Origin: Pyronema omphalodes
Taxonomy: Eukaryota; Ascomycota; Pezizomycetes; Pezizales; Pyronemataceae
Direction of reading: 5' to 3'
DNA: 64,000 bases
Assembly (NCBI GenBank): GCA_024516155.1
Contig: JAJJXM010000086.1
Coordinates: 62,001 to 126,000, forward strand
Every line of letters begins with the position of its first letter. The first letter of the stretch is position 1. Positions 1 to 10,869 of the stretch are shown here, piece after piece. A program made the translations under genes and the position numbers. Below the pieces are notes generated by a model. The model saw only the letters and a program-made list of their open reading frames with translations. It was not told where the DNA came from and did not search any database.

Positions 1-1745
1 TGTATCGGCCCGTGGATCCGAACCGGAATCTAGCAGTAGTGTAATCCATTTGAGATCACCAGACTTCGCCGCTTTGTGGATAGGTGCCAAGCCGTCTTTA
101 TCAAAATCGTTGATTCCCGTGCCTGCCTTGAGATACGTCCTGGCCGTTGCATACTGCTGCCTGACTCGCTGTCCAAGCATTGAGGTCTTTTGCTTTGTGT
201 CTGGTGCGGTTGCAATGTCATCGTCGTCCGAATGGTGATTCGTATCGCTGTCTTCGTTGCCCTCCGACGCTCCTGGTAAAATGAAGAGAGATATCTGCTC
301 AAGGTGACGGCCCAGATGGCTTCTGAGTGCTTTCGGCGCATGTTTCTCTTGACACAAAGGACATTTTTGCTTGCCTTCGATTGCTCGTGCACCTCTGGCA
401 ATCAGAATGTCGAGTTCATCCGCTGAGCCAGAGATGATGGCCTTGTGCTTCTTGCCCAGATGTTTCCGGAACTGATCGCTTGAAGGGAATGTTGCTTTAC
501 ATCTGCTGCAGAACCACTCGCGACGATGCATCTCCCTTTCATGAGAAAACCATTCATGTCGGCTCTCGTAAAGATGGGCACTCTTGGCGCAGTCCTTGAA
601 GGTGCAAACGTATGGCCGTAAGTCCTGGAACACGTGCTTCCTATAGTGACAAAAGTCAGCAATACGTTCCATATATGACAGGAAGAAGGTAACTTACTTC
701 CACGAAGCACGGTTTTCCGTCTGTACAATGATGAAACAGTACGGGCACTGAAACGGTCCTTTGTCGTAGCCGGAAGGTGGGGCCGGAACCCTAAGACCAC
801 CGGAGTCGGCCGAGGACGATGCGTATGACGTAGCTGAGAACCCGGCTTCCGAGCGGCTATCCAGATCCACAGGCATGACTTCGACCAGGTTGCTATTCGC
901 CGGGTACACCGTGGAAACAGTTGTACGCATATCGGACGGGGCTTCTGAGTAGAAATCGTCTTGGTCCTCGAATGACCCCGTGTCAAGCGCATCACCGACG
1001 GCAACTTTCCGACCGATAATCTTGACATGGTGTTCGTTATGGTATTTCAGCAGCTGTCGTCGTTTGGTGTTTGCCTTCCCCAGTCGCTCAATGAGATACC
1101 GGTAGTCGTCGCCGAGCGGGAATTTATTGCTGACATAGTCGATATCGAAGGACTCGAAATGCGACACGTCTATTCTCTCCATCCTTTCCAAGCGATTGGC
1201 AGACGCAGGATTCTGAACGGTGATGGATAGACGGTATAAGCATGTAATGACGTTTCCGATCTCCTTGACAGCCTCCTTCAGCGGCGATGTAGACCTGATC
1301 TCGTCGTCTGTATCGGAATCCATCGAATCAACCGCCTGGGGCCCTGAAGACTGAGGCTTAACTGCGTTCTGCAAACTGTCTTCCCCTTCGGTGTCCTCTG
1401 AGGATATCATCAAAGCTATCAGGAAGTTAGGATCATCGGTCGCAAGTCTCCACGGCACGGAAAATACTCACTGTCCTCCAAGATGTCGTTCAGGTCCTTT
1501 AGTAAATCCTTAACCCTGTCCGAGACTTCCGAATCTTCGCGAAGGCGGTGATCGAGCGACATAACACCACGGCGGTGTGCAGCGACATTCTCAGCCCATA
1601 CTTTTAGACGTCCATAGTCATCCGCCAGTGTCTCTAGGGGCCTCTGAGATTCATTGAAATGGTCGAGGAGCCGGTTGAAGGAATCGATTGATGCCCAGTA
1701 TAGAGCAGCGATCGTGATCGTACTGATGTCGATTTCGGAAGACAT
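1..1745 (-). CDS. C2H2 zinc-finger / ankyrin-repeat protein, copy 1 (3' end outside window)
   Basis: The exons on the minus strand are 1745-1472, 1415-698 and 640 to beyond position 1. Both introns are GT..AG (56 and 57 nt) and sit exactly where those of the copy at 10870 sit. I read exon 3 codon by codon to the window edge and found no stop, so the visible 544 or so residues are intact. Order of parts: an N-terminal helical domain of about 90 residues resembling the N-terminal domains of fungal STAND-type proteins; an acidic, Ser-rich linker; four Cys/His zinc-finger-like segments (about 313-443); an acidic patch (DDDD); then the first ankyrin repeat (GLAPIHKAA...). The N-terminal 91 residues differ from copy 2 at only five positions. 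The function is unknown; ankyrin arrays bind proteins and the fingers could bind nucleic acid or protein. The start is the ATG preceded by a 5' flank conserved between the copies. Confidence 0.85.
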
Positions 1746-2070
1746 TGTGACGGCGTTGTGCACCGACGATGGTCTGGAAGCGTGCGGGGTGACAGTTCCA
1801 ATAAAAGCGGGGAACATAGGTCCTTTTGAGTACTTGGGCGACGCATGCAGCCTGAATTGTTCAATAGTCGCATAAGATCTACATTACCAGTCCAAGTCGG
1901 GACTTTCATTACATCCGTTTCTAATGCTCGAACTTATATTCTCATAATGTCAAGGAAAGTAAACGAACGACAAGCATGAGGAAAACAATGGACGTTCAAC
2001 AAATAGGCTGGTATGTTATTATCCGTAGGTATGCGTATGGTTCGCTTGTAAGAAAAAAAAAAAAAAGGGG
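1746..2070 (-). promoter_or_regulatory. 5' flank of ankyrin copy 1, conserved with copy 2
   Basis: Read on the minus strand, this stretch aligns along its length with 10560-10869. It includes the block gaatataagttc (TATA-like, roughly 190 nt before the ATG), a block starting agaaacggatgta, and the block just before the ATG. Conservation of non-coding sequence shows that the duplication included the promoter. It ends at a run of 14 A followed by 12 G (2053-2078), which corresponds to the poly-T tract at 7330 in the third, gene-less copy. Confidence 0.65.
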
Positions 2071-2494
2071 GGGGGGGGTTGAAAACGTCTTCGGAGGCGT
2101 TTTCTCTGAACTTTAGTCTTGTAGTCAAATCTAAAATGGACAGGAAGGCAGATAATATCAATAATAATCAAGAAGAATTATTGCTTGAAGTAACATATGC
2201 CAATCGTGGTGGATATCGAAGGAAGCAATTTGTCTGGGTGGCCCCACGCAGTTGCCATAATAAAGTTAGAATGTATTTCCACATGCAGGGTCCATTAGTA
2301 AGATTCTTACTCATCGTTTACTCTTTGGAATCTTATGACAATTCATTGACCTCGATAGCTGTCAGTCGTGTGGTGTTTATAGAAATAATTTGCGCTGTTG
2401 TGGTAAATTCAGGAATTTGTCCTATGTCGAAGTGAGGAGCGTGGGAAAGAATGTGGAGGTGGAGAAGACGAATGGATTGATCGATAGTGAATAA

Positions 2495-2870
2495 GCACAG
2501 CGAATAGAGAGCAAGGACATATATGCAGGGAACGGCTAAAGCTTCCTACACCTAGATCTCCACTTATTGTCATCAGCGATGAGCATCAAGACACAATTAC
2601 AACATGGAATGCATCACAAAATTGTAGTTGTGATCGCTTTTAAGTTTGTAGCTTCATCTGTATTTTATTATTTGTTTTATATTATTATTATTTTGCTAAA
2701 AGTCGCGATCAAGACTGAAATCTCACGAGCCCAATGGTGGTCTCGTCTCGTATGACTCTCGCATTGTAAGAAATCTGGATCATGTGATGTAGACACAACG
2801 TTCGGAAAAATTTATATCTCAAGTTGACTTAACCGGTGCTTTCGGTGATGAATTTGTCATTGAACATTCA
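2495..2870 (-). repeat. Distal 5' flank repeat, inverted copy of 6955-7330
   Basis: The reverse complement matches 6955-7330 in order: a block around tcatcaccg.aagc, gtcaagt.aacttcgaatata, cccgaacgttgtg, a block with catgatccagatttct, a block with ttttagtcttgat, and ggtggagatg.ag.tgtagga. It is therefore the outer part of the inverted duplication that carries the ankyrin gene. About 425 bp (2075-2495) separates it from the proximal promoter and has no match in the 7-kb copy, so one locus gained or lost sequence there. Confidence 0.7.
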
Positions 2871-4752
2871 TTCAGCGGCACCTTGGGATCATTTATTGCT
2901 GGTATCATAATCGATTTGCTTTCTCCAAACCTCAATTTTCCATGGCCAGGATATTTGGTGTACGGTCACTGTATGGTTGTGAGTCTTTTTTGTGCACTTC
3001 TATCAGTTTATGTATGTCTATGTCAGTTTTATGTATCTATGTTGACATATGTACATATGTTTGGCTTATACTTATTTATCTTTATACCTTCATACCTTTA
3101 TACCTTTATACTTTTACACTTTTACACTCTTTTGTGCATTAGTGCCGTGTGTAGTGCCGTGTGGTTCTGTCCACTGCTGTTACCTGTGATAATGACGTAT
3201 ATATAGAACCGGTTTTTTGTTTTTTGTTATTTGTTATTTGTTATTTGTTATTTGAATTACATACTGTATGTTAGGTATGTTAGTTAGGTATAGTAGGTCG
3301 CTTAGCTAGCATACCTGCAAGCTCCAACATCGGTAAGTATAACTTTATCCATTATTTATCTAGAGATGTTTCAAAACGGTACATACTTTCTTTGGCAGCA
3401 CGTAGGTACACGGTACTTATGATGTTATAGGTAACCTGCCGGCACTAAGTGTGTAGTTTGGAGGCTGAGACTTTTCGTCGGCAGTAAGGAATGCCAAATG
3501 AGGCTTCGGCAGCTTCGGTGGCTTCGGGGGATCCTCTATGGTATGGCATGGTACATATGGTAGGAAAGTAGGAGCATGATGCAAGGGGGTATGACGCATC
3601 ACAATTCGGAATATCTCTGTCTCGGTAGATGGGGAAAAGTTGAAACACATAAGCGTGGAAGTTATTGCGCCATTTCCATTTAGAATGTCTTATGATAGAT
3701 GCACCTTGATTGTGTATTTTTGTTTTTTGGATGATTTTGTGCGGATAATTGTATTTGTAAATACAGGGTTATAAGGTCTAGTATGTTCGGTACATGATAC
3801 ATGCATATTGGCTTGCTGATAATGATAGATGTGTATACATGTATACTGAGGAGGAATGCGATGATGTGATTTCCGTAGTTCGGATGTTAAGGCTTGTTTA
3901 CAGGTGCTCGCCGAGCGACGGACTTAGGTTCAGCCTTTTCAGGGTCCCACGTACGCTTACGCAGGCGGGTGAGACATCATGCAGATAGTGGACACCCCGG
4001 TGGATAATATACATACACAACGCTATTAAGCGCCAGAACGAATCAACGGAGGTCTACGTATTAGGCTTTGTTGAACTGAGGTCTCTTCTTCGGGGTGTAA
4101 AATGATTAAGTAAGTTGTAAGGCTCTGCTCTCACTGTGCGTATAATTGATTTGACTTTGTACATGCATATTGGACCACGATACGTTAATATCACAATGTC
4201 ACAATGTCACGATGTTACGATGTCACCACCATTTCTTATTGCTTATTTCTGATTCTATAATTCTCTGATTCTCGGCTTAAACTATTCCTATTCCAGATGA
4301 CCGGTCTCAAATTGCAATTCTAGGTTTCTGTTGACCGGTCGGTGGGGGGATCAGTGGATGGTAGTTGCACCGGCAAACGTTGAGGGGTTTCTCAGACGAA
4401 TCATAAGAATGGTGCAACAAATATGTGTGAGGTGAAATGTGCATTAATATGATCTTCATAAATGGTTCGGGAGCTTGTTTCCTTGCATTCTCTTGGTGTA
4501 ACGCTCTTATCCCTCTGATCTGCAGAACATTTGGAATGCCGTCGCTAGCGTGCCAAATTAGCGAGATTACCCCGCGCAGGGATTTAGAGCAGGTTAGCTA
4601 CCCCGCGCTATCATGTGATCTTCCCGCAACCATCTCATTATTTTTAAATCCCCCATCGCCTCCGTCCATCGCAGCAGATAATTATTCAATTCAACCTCCA
4701 TCTTTGCAACAATCCAAAAACTTAATCAAAACCTCTATAATCACCAATAACA
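2871..4752. other. Intergenic, low-complexity, no gene seen
   Basis: The tract is AT-rich, with T-rich runs (3000-3130), a ttatttg/ttgttat microrepeat (about 3220-3255) and a tgtcacaa/tgtcacga microrepeat (about 4190-4225). Open frames here are short, without signal peptides, domains or splice partners. The last 200 bp before 4753 becomes pyrimidine- and A-rich, as expected for the peroxiredoxin promoter and leader. Confidence 0.6.
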
Positions 4753-5564
4753 ATGGCCATTGCTACCGGATCTAAGCTTCCTGCTCCTCCCGCTTCTCTT
4801 TGGGAGAACGCCCCTGAGAACACCGTCAACTTCCCCGACACTGGAAAGATCATCCTTTTGGGAGTTCCTGGAGCTTTCACTCGTACGTACTACCATTATC
4901 GCCAGTTCAATTCCATACCGTCAATCCCATCCTCTTACTCCAAACCACCATTCAACATCAATCCACCTATCTTACATTTCCACTAACACCCACCAGCTCC
5001 CTGCTCCAGCCAGGTTCCAGAATACATTGCCCACTACGAAAAGTTCGCCGAGAAGGGTGTCGCCGGTATCTATGTCATTGCTGTCAACGATATCTTCTGT
5101 GTCAAGGCCTGGAAGGAGTCTTTGACTGGAGGAAAGGAGTCTCCTGTTCACTTCTGTGCTGATGCTACTGGTATGTTGATACCCCCTCTATCAATTGGCG
5201 AGCCGAGAATTGCCACTGCTATAAGATTGCCTACCCTGTGTCACGTATAATGGCCGCTTAGAGCAAGCGAGCCCCACCTGCCCCGCGCCCCACCTGCCCC
5301 GCATATTATATAACGTTACACAACCCCCACACCTTTCCCCTCCCCGTTTCATCATCTATATCCATATGCAGTACTAACCCCGCCACAGGAGAATACATCA
5401 AGACCCTCGGCCTCGACTTTGACGCCACCGGACTCCTCGGAAACCACCGTGCCAAGCGATTCGCGGTAGTTGTCGAGAACGGTGAGGTAAAGAATGTCTT
5501 TGTTGAGTCTGAGGCTCCTGAGATTACTGTTACTAAGGCTGAGACCGTTTTGGGGGGTTTGTAA
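4753..5564 (+). CDS. Peroxiredoxin, Prx5/AhpC-TSA (type II) family
   Basis: The exons are 4753-4882, 4997-5170 and 5389-5564, giving 159 residues. The second intron has a perfect TACTAAC branch point at 5372-5378. Splicing at 4882/4997 restores the active-site loop PGAFTPPCS, with Cys46 as the peroxidatic cysteine and Thr43 two turns before it. The family Arg lies in NHRAKRFA (about 121-127), and VNDIF.VKAW is typical of the Prx5 group. These enzymes reduce H2O2 and alkyl hydroperoxides using thiol donors. Relatives include yeast Ahp1, fission yeast Pmp20 and the Asp f 3 allergen group. The C-terminus is GGL, which is not a PTS1 (SKL-type) signal, so a cytosolic location is more likely than a peroxisomal one. 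The usual FTPTCS or FTPVCS loop has Pro at the third position here. The start has A at -3 (aacaATGGCC). Confidence 0.92.
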
Positions 5565-6954
5565 AATTGTGATTGGTGTAGGGAGTGGAAAATTGACAAA
5601 ATGAAATGGAATGGAATAGGGGATGGGGGATAGGGATGGATAGGGATGGATGGAAACCCATGCCATAACGAAGAGGAAAAGAATTACGCTTAGCTTATTA
5701 TTGGCAAATAGGAACCAAAGGCAAGAATTAATGAAACTGCCTAAAAGTTAGAATTTCTCTATATCATCAAATTCGCCAAATGGGAAACGAGAAAAAGTGA
5801 TTCGTGATGTTCAATTTTTCTCCGCTTACATGCGGTTACCATCGCGTCGTGGTCTGACTATACTCCGCGTTGATGTTTGGGTATGCCTCCATGGTCTGTA
5901 AAAAAGTAAATTAATTGTGATACAAATGATGCCACGCACGCTTAATTAGTTCATGACAAATTCATCAAGTCAACTTTGGACATGAGTTTTTCCCGAACTC
6001 TTGTTTTCCGGACAGGAATGGGTTTGCTTCACATGATGTATACTACATGAAGTTTTTATTGCTCGCTTGCTTGGCGGAGGCGAGGGAGTCTGTAGCGGTC
6101 GAAGGCAAGGGCGAGGCTGAGGCTGAGGCTGGGCCGCTACTGGTTATTGTTATTGTTATTGTTATTGTCACCTTGCCATTTGCTATTTGCCATTTGCCAT
6201 TTGCCATTCGCCATTCGCCATTCGCTACTTGTCACTTTGTCACTTTGTCACTTTGTCACTTTGTCACCTTATCACCTGATATTTGTTATAACTGTGAATA
6301 GACAAATATGAATAGACAAATATGAATACGATACAGACTATATACAGTAAAGATGGTTTTCATAGCCGTTGCCCATGGTCGATGGGCTTTTGTTATTATC
6401 ACTTATCAGAGTTATCAGAGTTATCGATGGAATGGGTACTGTGTATGGCTGTGGGAGGCTGTGGGAGGCTGTGGGAGGCTGTAGGAGGCTGTGGGAGGCT
6501 GTGGGAGGCTGTGGGGGGGCTGCGTACGGCAGCAAGGCTATAGGGCTGGAGGGATGAAGGGATGTAGGGCTGTAGGGCTGTAGGGATGTAACGCTGTAAA
6601 ACTAGAGGTTCAGTAAAGCACTGGTGGTTAACGATTTTTCATCAGGCTTCAAGGCTTTGAGGCTTTAATCAAGAGGGATTTATGAATTATGAATTATGAG
6701 GTTGTGAGGTTGTGAGGTTATGAATGAGTGTTATTGATACTGGTGTATATGGTCGCCATATCACTACTTGACATGAATTTAGCACTACTTAGAACTACTT
6801 CGCACTATAAATATCAGAATCACTGTATCACTAACGTCCACTAGAATCATGACGTCAAAATATAATTGACCGCTGAATTAAACCCACAACCATGGTCAAT
6901 GGCGAAAGAAATAAAATGAATTAAAAATGATACCAAAGCTCCTACGGCACAACT
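5565..6954. other. Intergenic with microsatellites and a short repeat copy
   Basis: No gene is seen. Around 5950-6050 lies a short partial copy of the distal ankyrin 5' flank (caagtcaact, tttttcccgaact.ttgtt, tcacatgat). Simple repeats follow: (gttatt)n at about 6140-6170, catttgc / ccattcg steps at 6175-6235, (tcactttg)n at about 6230-6270, and a 10-bp unit ctgtgggagg repeated about eight times at 6448-6520. Open frames across these repeats are artefacts. Confidence 0.65.
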
Positions 6955-7455
6955 TAATGAATGTTTATTAACACATTCATCACCGGAAGCACTGGTCAAG
7001 TCAACTTCGAATATAACTTTTTCCCGAACGTTGTGTTAACATCACATGATCCAGATTTCTCGTGATGCGAGGGTCATACGAGATTAGATCAACATTAGGC
7101 TCGTGGGATTTTAGTCTTGATTGAGACTTTCAGCAAAATAATAAAACAAATTACAAGAATACAGATGAAGCTACAAACTTAAAAGTGATCACAACTGCAA
7201 TTTTGTGAGATATTCAATGCTGTAATTTACGAGTTTTGATGCTAATTGCTGATGATCATAGGTGGAGATGCAGATGTAGGACGCTTTATATTTAGCCGTA
7301 CCCTGTGTATATATCCTTTCTCTCTTCGCTTTTTTTTTTTTTTTTTTTTTTTTTTTGTTGCAAGGGTACCCATACACACACACATGGATAGTGGTATACA
7401 CTTCCCGTTTCTTGCATGCCTTTTGCTTTCCTCTTGTTCGCTGTTTGATTGTTGT
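6955..7455 (+). repeat. Orphan 5' flank of the ankyrin cassette (third copy)
   Basis: 6955-7330 matches the reverse complement of 2495-2870. 7357-7455 matches the proximal flank of both genes (for example the block with catgcctttt.gtt.cctcttgtt.gctgt, also at 10619-10655). A run of 27 T occupies 7330-7356. The homology stops near 7455, where the conserved TATA-like block, leader and coding region should follow but are absent. Confidence 0.65.
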
Positions 7456-7466
7456 GCTTGAGAACT

Positions 7467-7978
7467 TTCATCATTCATGGGCATATCTAAATAGTACCAA
7501 GACGTTCTTCACTTCCACCAAGCCCTACCGCCAGAATCCTGTGTCCCAGGCACATATCTCGGAATCATTTCCCTAGAAGTCCATCGAAGATGTCACGAAG
7601 CATAATTTGTTCAAAAATGCAAATATCAGACTTACCCCGACGGTGTTTATGTAGTTCTTTCACGTCAGTATCAGTATTCCGGCGCCAAGTGTAAAGGCTG
7701 CAGATTTCGAGTTCAGCCTGGTCGGACTATATACAAGGCTCAAGATATATTTCTCAAGGCCTCCAGCTGTGGAAAACAATGTCCCGGCATATTTCGGATC
7801 AGATCGTGGAGATCTAGTCTAGCGTGTCTCGAGCTGGAGATTTTGAGCTTAATGGTCGAACTTGGTTTCATGATTCGTATATACGTGATAGATATAATGC
7901 GAAGTTTTCTGTCAAACGGGAACGCGAGAGAAAGATGGAAGTGGAGGAGTGTATTCATTGAGAACGATAGTGATCACT
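7467..7978 (+). repeat. Orphan 3' flank of the ankyrin cassette, direct repeat of 13461-13960
   Basis: This block matches the sequence downstream of ankyrin copy 2 over its whole length. Shared landmarks, in order, are: atgggcatatctaaatag, a stretch with cctagaagtccatcgaagat, cttaccccgacggtg, tagtctagcg, and a stretch ending aacgatagtgatc. It has no credible open frame. Because it follows the orphan 5' flank directly, this locus looks like a cassette whose gene has been deleted. Confidence 0.7.
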
Positions 7979-9950
7979 AGGGTTAATATTTCCGTAGTGT
8001 CAAGGAAACAACGGAGCAGTGCCACTATATCGTTGCATCACTGGAATGATGTATTTGTACCCAACGTGATGATACTGGTTTCTAAGCGCAATGGCATCAT
8101 CGGTTAATGATGTAGGTATTAAAAGATAGTACAGATTGAAGTATTATCTTCATCTGATGATACTGTTGTTGAAAACCCGAGCTTTGAGGAGGAAAATGTG
8201 GAATTGCAGCGCACTAACAAAATACAATATTTTGTTTCAAATCTTAGTCACGCTGGACTACAAAATGTATTATTGAATGAAAAAAAATACAAATACAAAA
8301 ATAAAGATAAACTAAAATGACCGTATAAAAAAATAAGCTCAGTAGAAGCTTCTTGTTGGCGATGATAATTGTTGTGAAATGGCTATATTTCTGAATAAAA
8401 TACCTGATTTCTTGACACTTGATAGAGAGTTCAAATCTAAGAGTGAGGCTAAATCGCATGGCATTGTCATCAGAAATCCATCGCATCCTATGCAAGAGTT
8501 ATCTTAGGATAATGAAACTACCGAGAAATTAGAATTAGATACCTTCAACGTACGTATACTAGTTTTGCTGGAGGCGACTACTGCCAGAAACTTAGATAGA
8601 CCGCTCTGGGGCGTACTCAGTGGCCATCGGAGCAACTCCTGATGGTCAGCATTGTACCTTAAAGTAGTACCCGCCATAACCTTATGGTTGCAAGCGTGTA
8701 TGACAAATAAATAAATAAAAAAAACTAGTTTTGCTGACGCAGGGTGGAATAGCCCACTTGAAAATGGTTATCATAGATACAAAAGGCGGAGATCAAGCGG
8801 GAGTTAGTGATGCCATAGTAGCCGTTTTAGGGATGAGAGTATCATTTGCTAATACAGTTCGACTGTAGCTATATCTCAACCCATGTTATTATCGCTGATG
8901 TTATATAGTTTATCGTTGGGCTGTGATCTCACAGGACTCTCAACATCTCTTATGTGTGTAGACTGTCATTTCTTTTGCACACATGTACCTTGGAGGTAGG
9001 GTGAATTGCTTGCTGTGATGTAATTTCGCTATGTATGTGGACCTGATGGGGCGGTGACGGTAGTATTTTGTGGAATGGGAGACCGCGTGGACTCTGTGCA
9101 AGGTGTGCGAATCACAGGCTCTGGAATTGGAACAAGGAAGCACAGCGAGTCAGGAATGGCGGGCTGCAGATGCTGTGTCAGGGGTCGGTCCAGTGACGAA
9201 GCTGTCTTGTCGTGATGGCACAGGAAGGTGTGGCATACCACCGGGAAACATTGGAATGGAAAGCTGATGATGGTAGGTTGGAGGTCAGACCAGCAAAGAT
9301 GATGTCTCGTACAGGTGCAATGGAGGAGCAGTGAGGATTCGCCCGGAGATGGTCGATAACGCTCTGTATGGGTTAGCGCAAGGAAGAAACGCGGTAAGCG
9401 CATTTGGAGTGTATGTACTTTTGACTGCGGAGCTTGAGCAAGCAAGACAACGCCATAAGAATTCGATGGGCGAAATGCTAGGGCAACCTCGTTTGAAGGT
9501 CAGCGTGATTCCGGCCTTACAAATGACAGATATTCGAAATTTCGATTGACTTCATTAATCCCATATCTTTATCCATTTCATTTCTTCCTCAATTGATTGA
9601 TTAGATCAAATTCATCAACCGATCAAACCACTTGTTTCCGTTATTGTCAAGCGAAAAGATGAAAAGAATGGTGCATGTCTTTGCTTTTTCACAGTCTTAG
9701 ACATTAGGCATCTTTTATTGGTGATTCAAAAGACATCGTGAGATGGAAATATCAGGTAGAGTTTGATGGTTTTGTGTTGTGATTTGCTTGCCAGAGGGCT
9801 ATGAGTGGGAAACCGGTACATTTTGGCAAGGTGTCTGAACATTAGGGAGACCGCTACTGCGTAGACATGCGTACCACCTTTCCAATGTGTGACAAAAACG
9901 ACGCAGCGTAATCGTTGATTAAATCGCACATCATCGTATCAATGAAACCA
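7979..9950. other. Intergenic; no gene supported
   Basis: Apart from the retroposon at 8571-8723 I see nothing with a recognisable function. A 138-codon minus-strand frame at 9029-9445 has no domain, no signal peptide and a composition like its surroundings, so I do not call it. Confidence 0.5.
8571..8723 (+). mobile_element. Short 5'-truncated retroposon (family R, copy A)
   Basis: The insert is 153 bp and is flanked by a perfect 13-bp target-site duplication, actagttttgctg (8558-8570 and 8724-8736). Its 3' end reads ccgccataacc.tta.ggtt and then a tail built on aaataaataaataaa. Two other copies in the window (10237-10462, 22431-22647) share the 3' half. A tandem-repeat tail, a 12-14 bp target duplication and variable 5' ends indicate target-primed reverse transcription, that is a LINE 3' end or a SINE. 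No coding sequence remains. Confidence 0.85.
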
Positions 9951-10190
9951 CAGTGGAAAACTTCCCGTAAGACTATAGCAACGCTTTTTCTATTACATTT
10001 TTCAACAAAACGCAATGCCCTCCAATCAATCAAAAATTGTAAGTCTGAAATCTCAAAGGCAGTGGGGTCAGAGACGCGCTTAATCGTAAGAAGCGAATTC
10101 GTAACAATTTACGGTATCATTCTGCTTTAAAATGCAACACAAAAATTGTTACTATAGCGTGTCTATAGCCTTACGGGAAGTTCTCCAGTG
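9951..10190. mobile_element. MITE-like element with terminal inverted repeats
   Basis: The left end starts CAGTGGAAAACTTCCCG and the right end, reverse complemented, starts CACTGGAGAACTTCCCG. Over the first 28 bp the two ends agree at 25 positions, and weaker symmetry continues for another 25 bp or so. The interior is 240 bp in total, AT-rich and non-coding. The CAGTGG start resembles Tc1/mariner ends (for example impala). The dinucleotide CA sits on both sides (9949-9950, 10191-10192) where a TA duplication would be expected, so the superfamily is unproven. Confidence 0.7.
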
Positions 10191-10236
10191 CAACAATGTG
10201 CTATAAATGTCACTACCTTATTACGTATACACTACA

Positions 10237-10462
10237 AAGAGTGTACAGAGCTCAGGGACACACCGACGAGATGGACAGAAATGGAGTATGGATGGACAAA
10301 GAGGGGGGGACTACAACCCCAAACATGACAGACCGCTCCGGGGCGTACCCGGTGACTGACGGGGTCACACCCGGCAGTCAGCAATGTATAATAAATAGGT
10401 AGTTACCGCCATAACCTTACGGTTAGATGCGTGTATGAAAAATAAATAAATAAAATAAATAA
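10237..10462 (+). mobile_element. Short 5'-truncated retroposon (family R, copy B)
   Basis: The insert is 226 bp and is flanked by a perfect 14-bp target-site duplication, acgtatacactaca (10223-10236 and 10463-10476). It is the longest copy in the window. The 3' half aligns with copies A and C (accgct.cggggcgtac at about 10332, then ccgccataaccttacggtt) and ends in an aaataaataaataaa tail. It inserted into the upstream region of ankyrin copy 2. It has no recognisable coding content. Confidence 0.85.
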
Positions 10463-10476
10463 ACGTATACACTACA

Positions 10477-10869
10477 TTATCGTTTCACATACACTACCCA
10501 CAGCAGAAAAATGAACCCTATGGATTCCGAATATTGTTTTTACATTACATAATCCAGATTCCTTGCATTTCAAGGGGCACGGAGACGAGACTATACCGAT
10601 ATACACAGCGCTGTTATTACATGCCTTTTTGTTGCCTCTTGTTTGCTGTTCGTTGATTGACCTCAAAATTATGGGAATATAAGTTCAGACATTAGAAACG
10701 GATGTATTGGAAGTCCCGAGTTGGATAGTAATGCAGACTTTGTGCGACGATGGACCGAATCAGGCTGGATGCGTCGTCCAAGTATTCAAAAGGACGTACA
10801 TTCCCCGCTTTTATTGAGAATCTCACCCTGCTCGCTTCCAGACCATCATCAGTGCACAAGACCATCACA
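10477..10869 (+). promoter_or_regulatory. 5' flank of ankyrin copy 2
   Basis: The stretch aligns with the flank of copy 1 (read on its minus strand) from about 10560 to the ATG. The TATA-like block gaatataagttc is at 10675-10686. The last 100 bp (sequence around gcgtcgtccaagta.tcaaaagga) is nearly identical between copies. The retained similarity suggests that both copies have kept the same basal promoter. Confidence 0.6.

Noticed and set aside
9029..9445. 138-codon minus-strand frame
   Set aside because: Ser/Thr/His-rich with no motif; opposite-strand frames are equally open, so it is probably chance.
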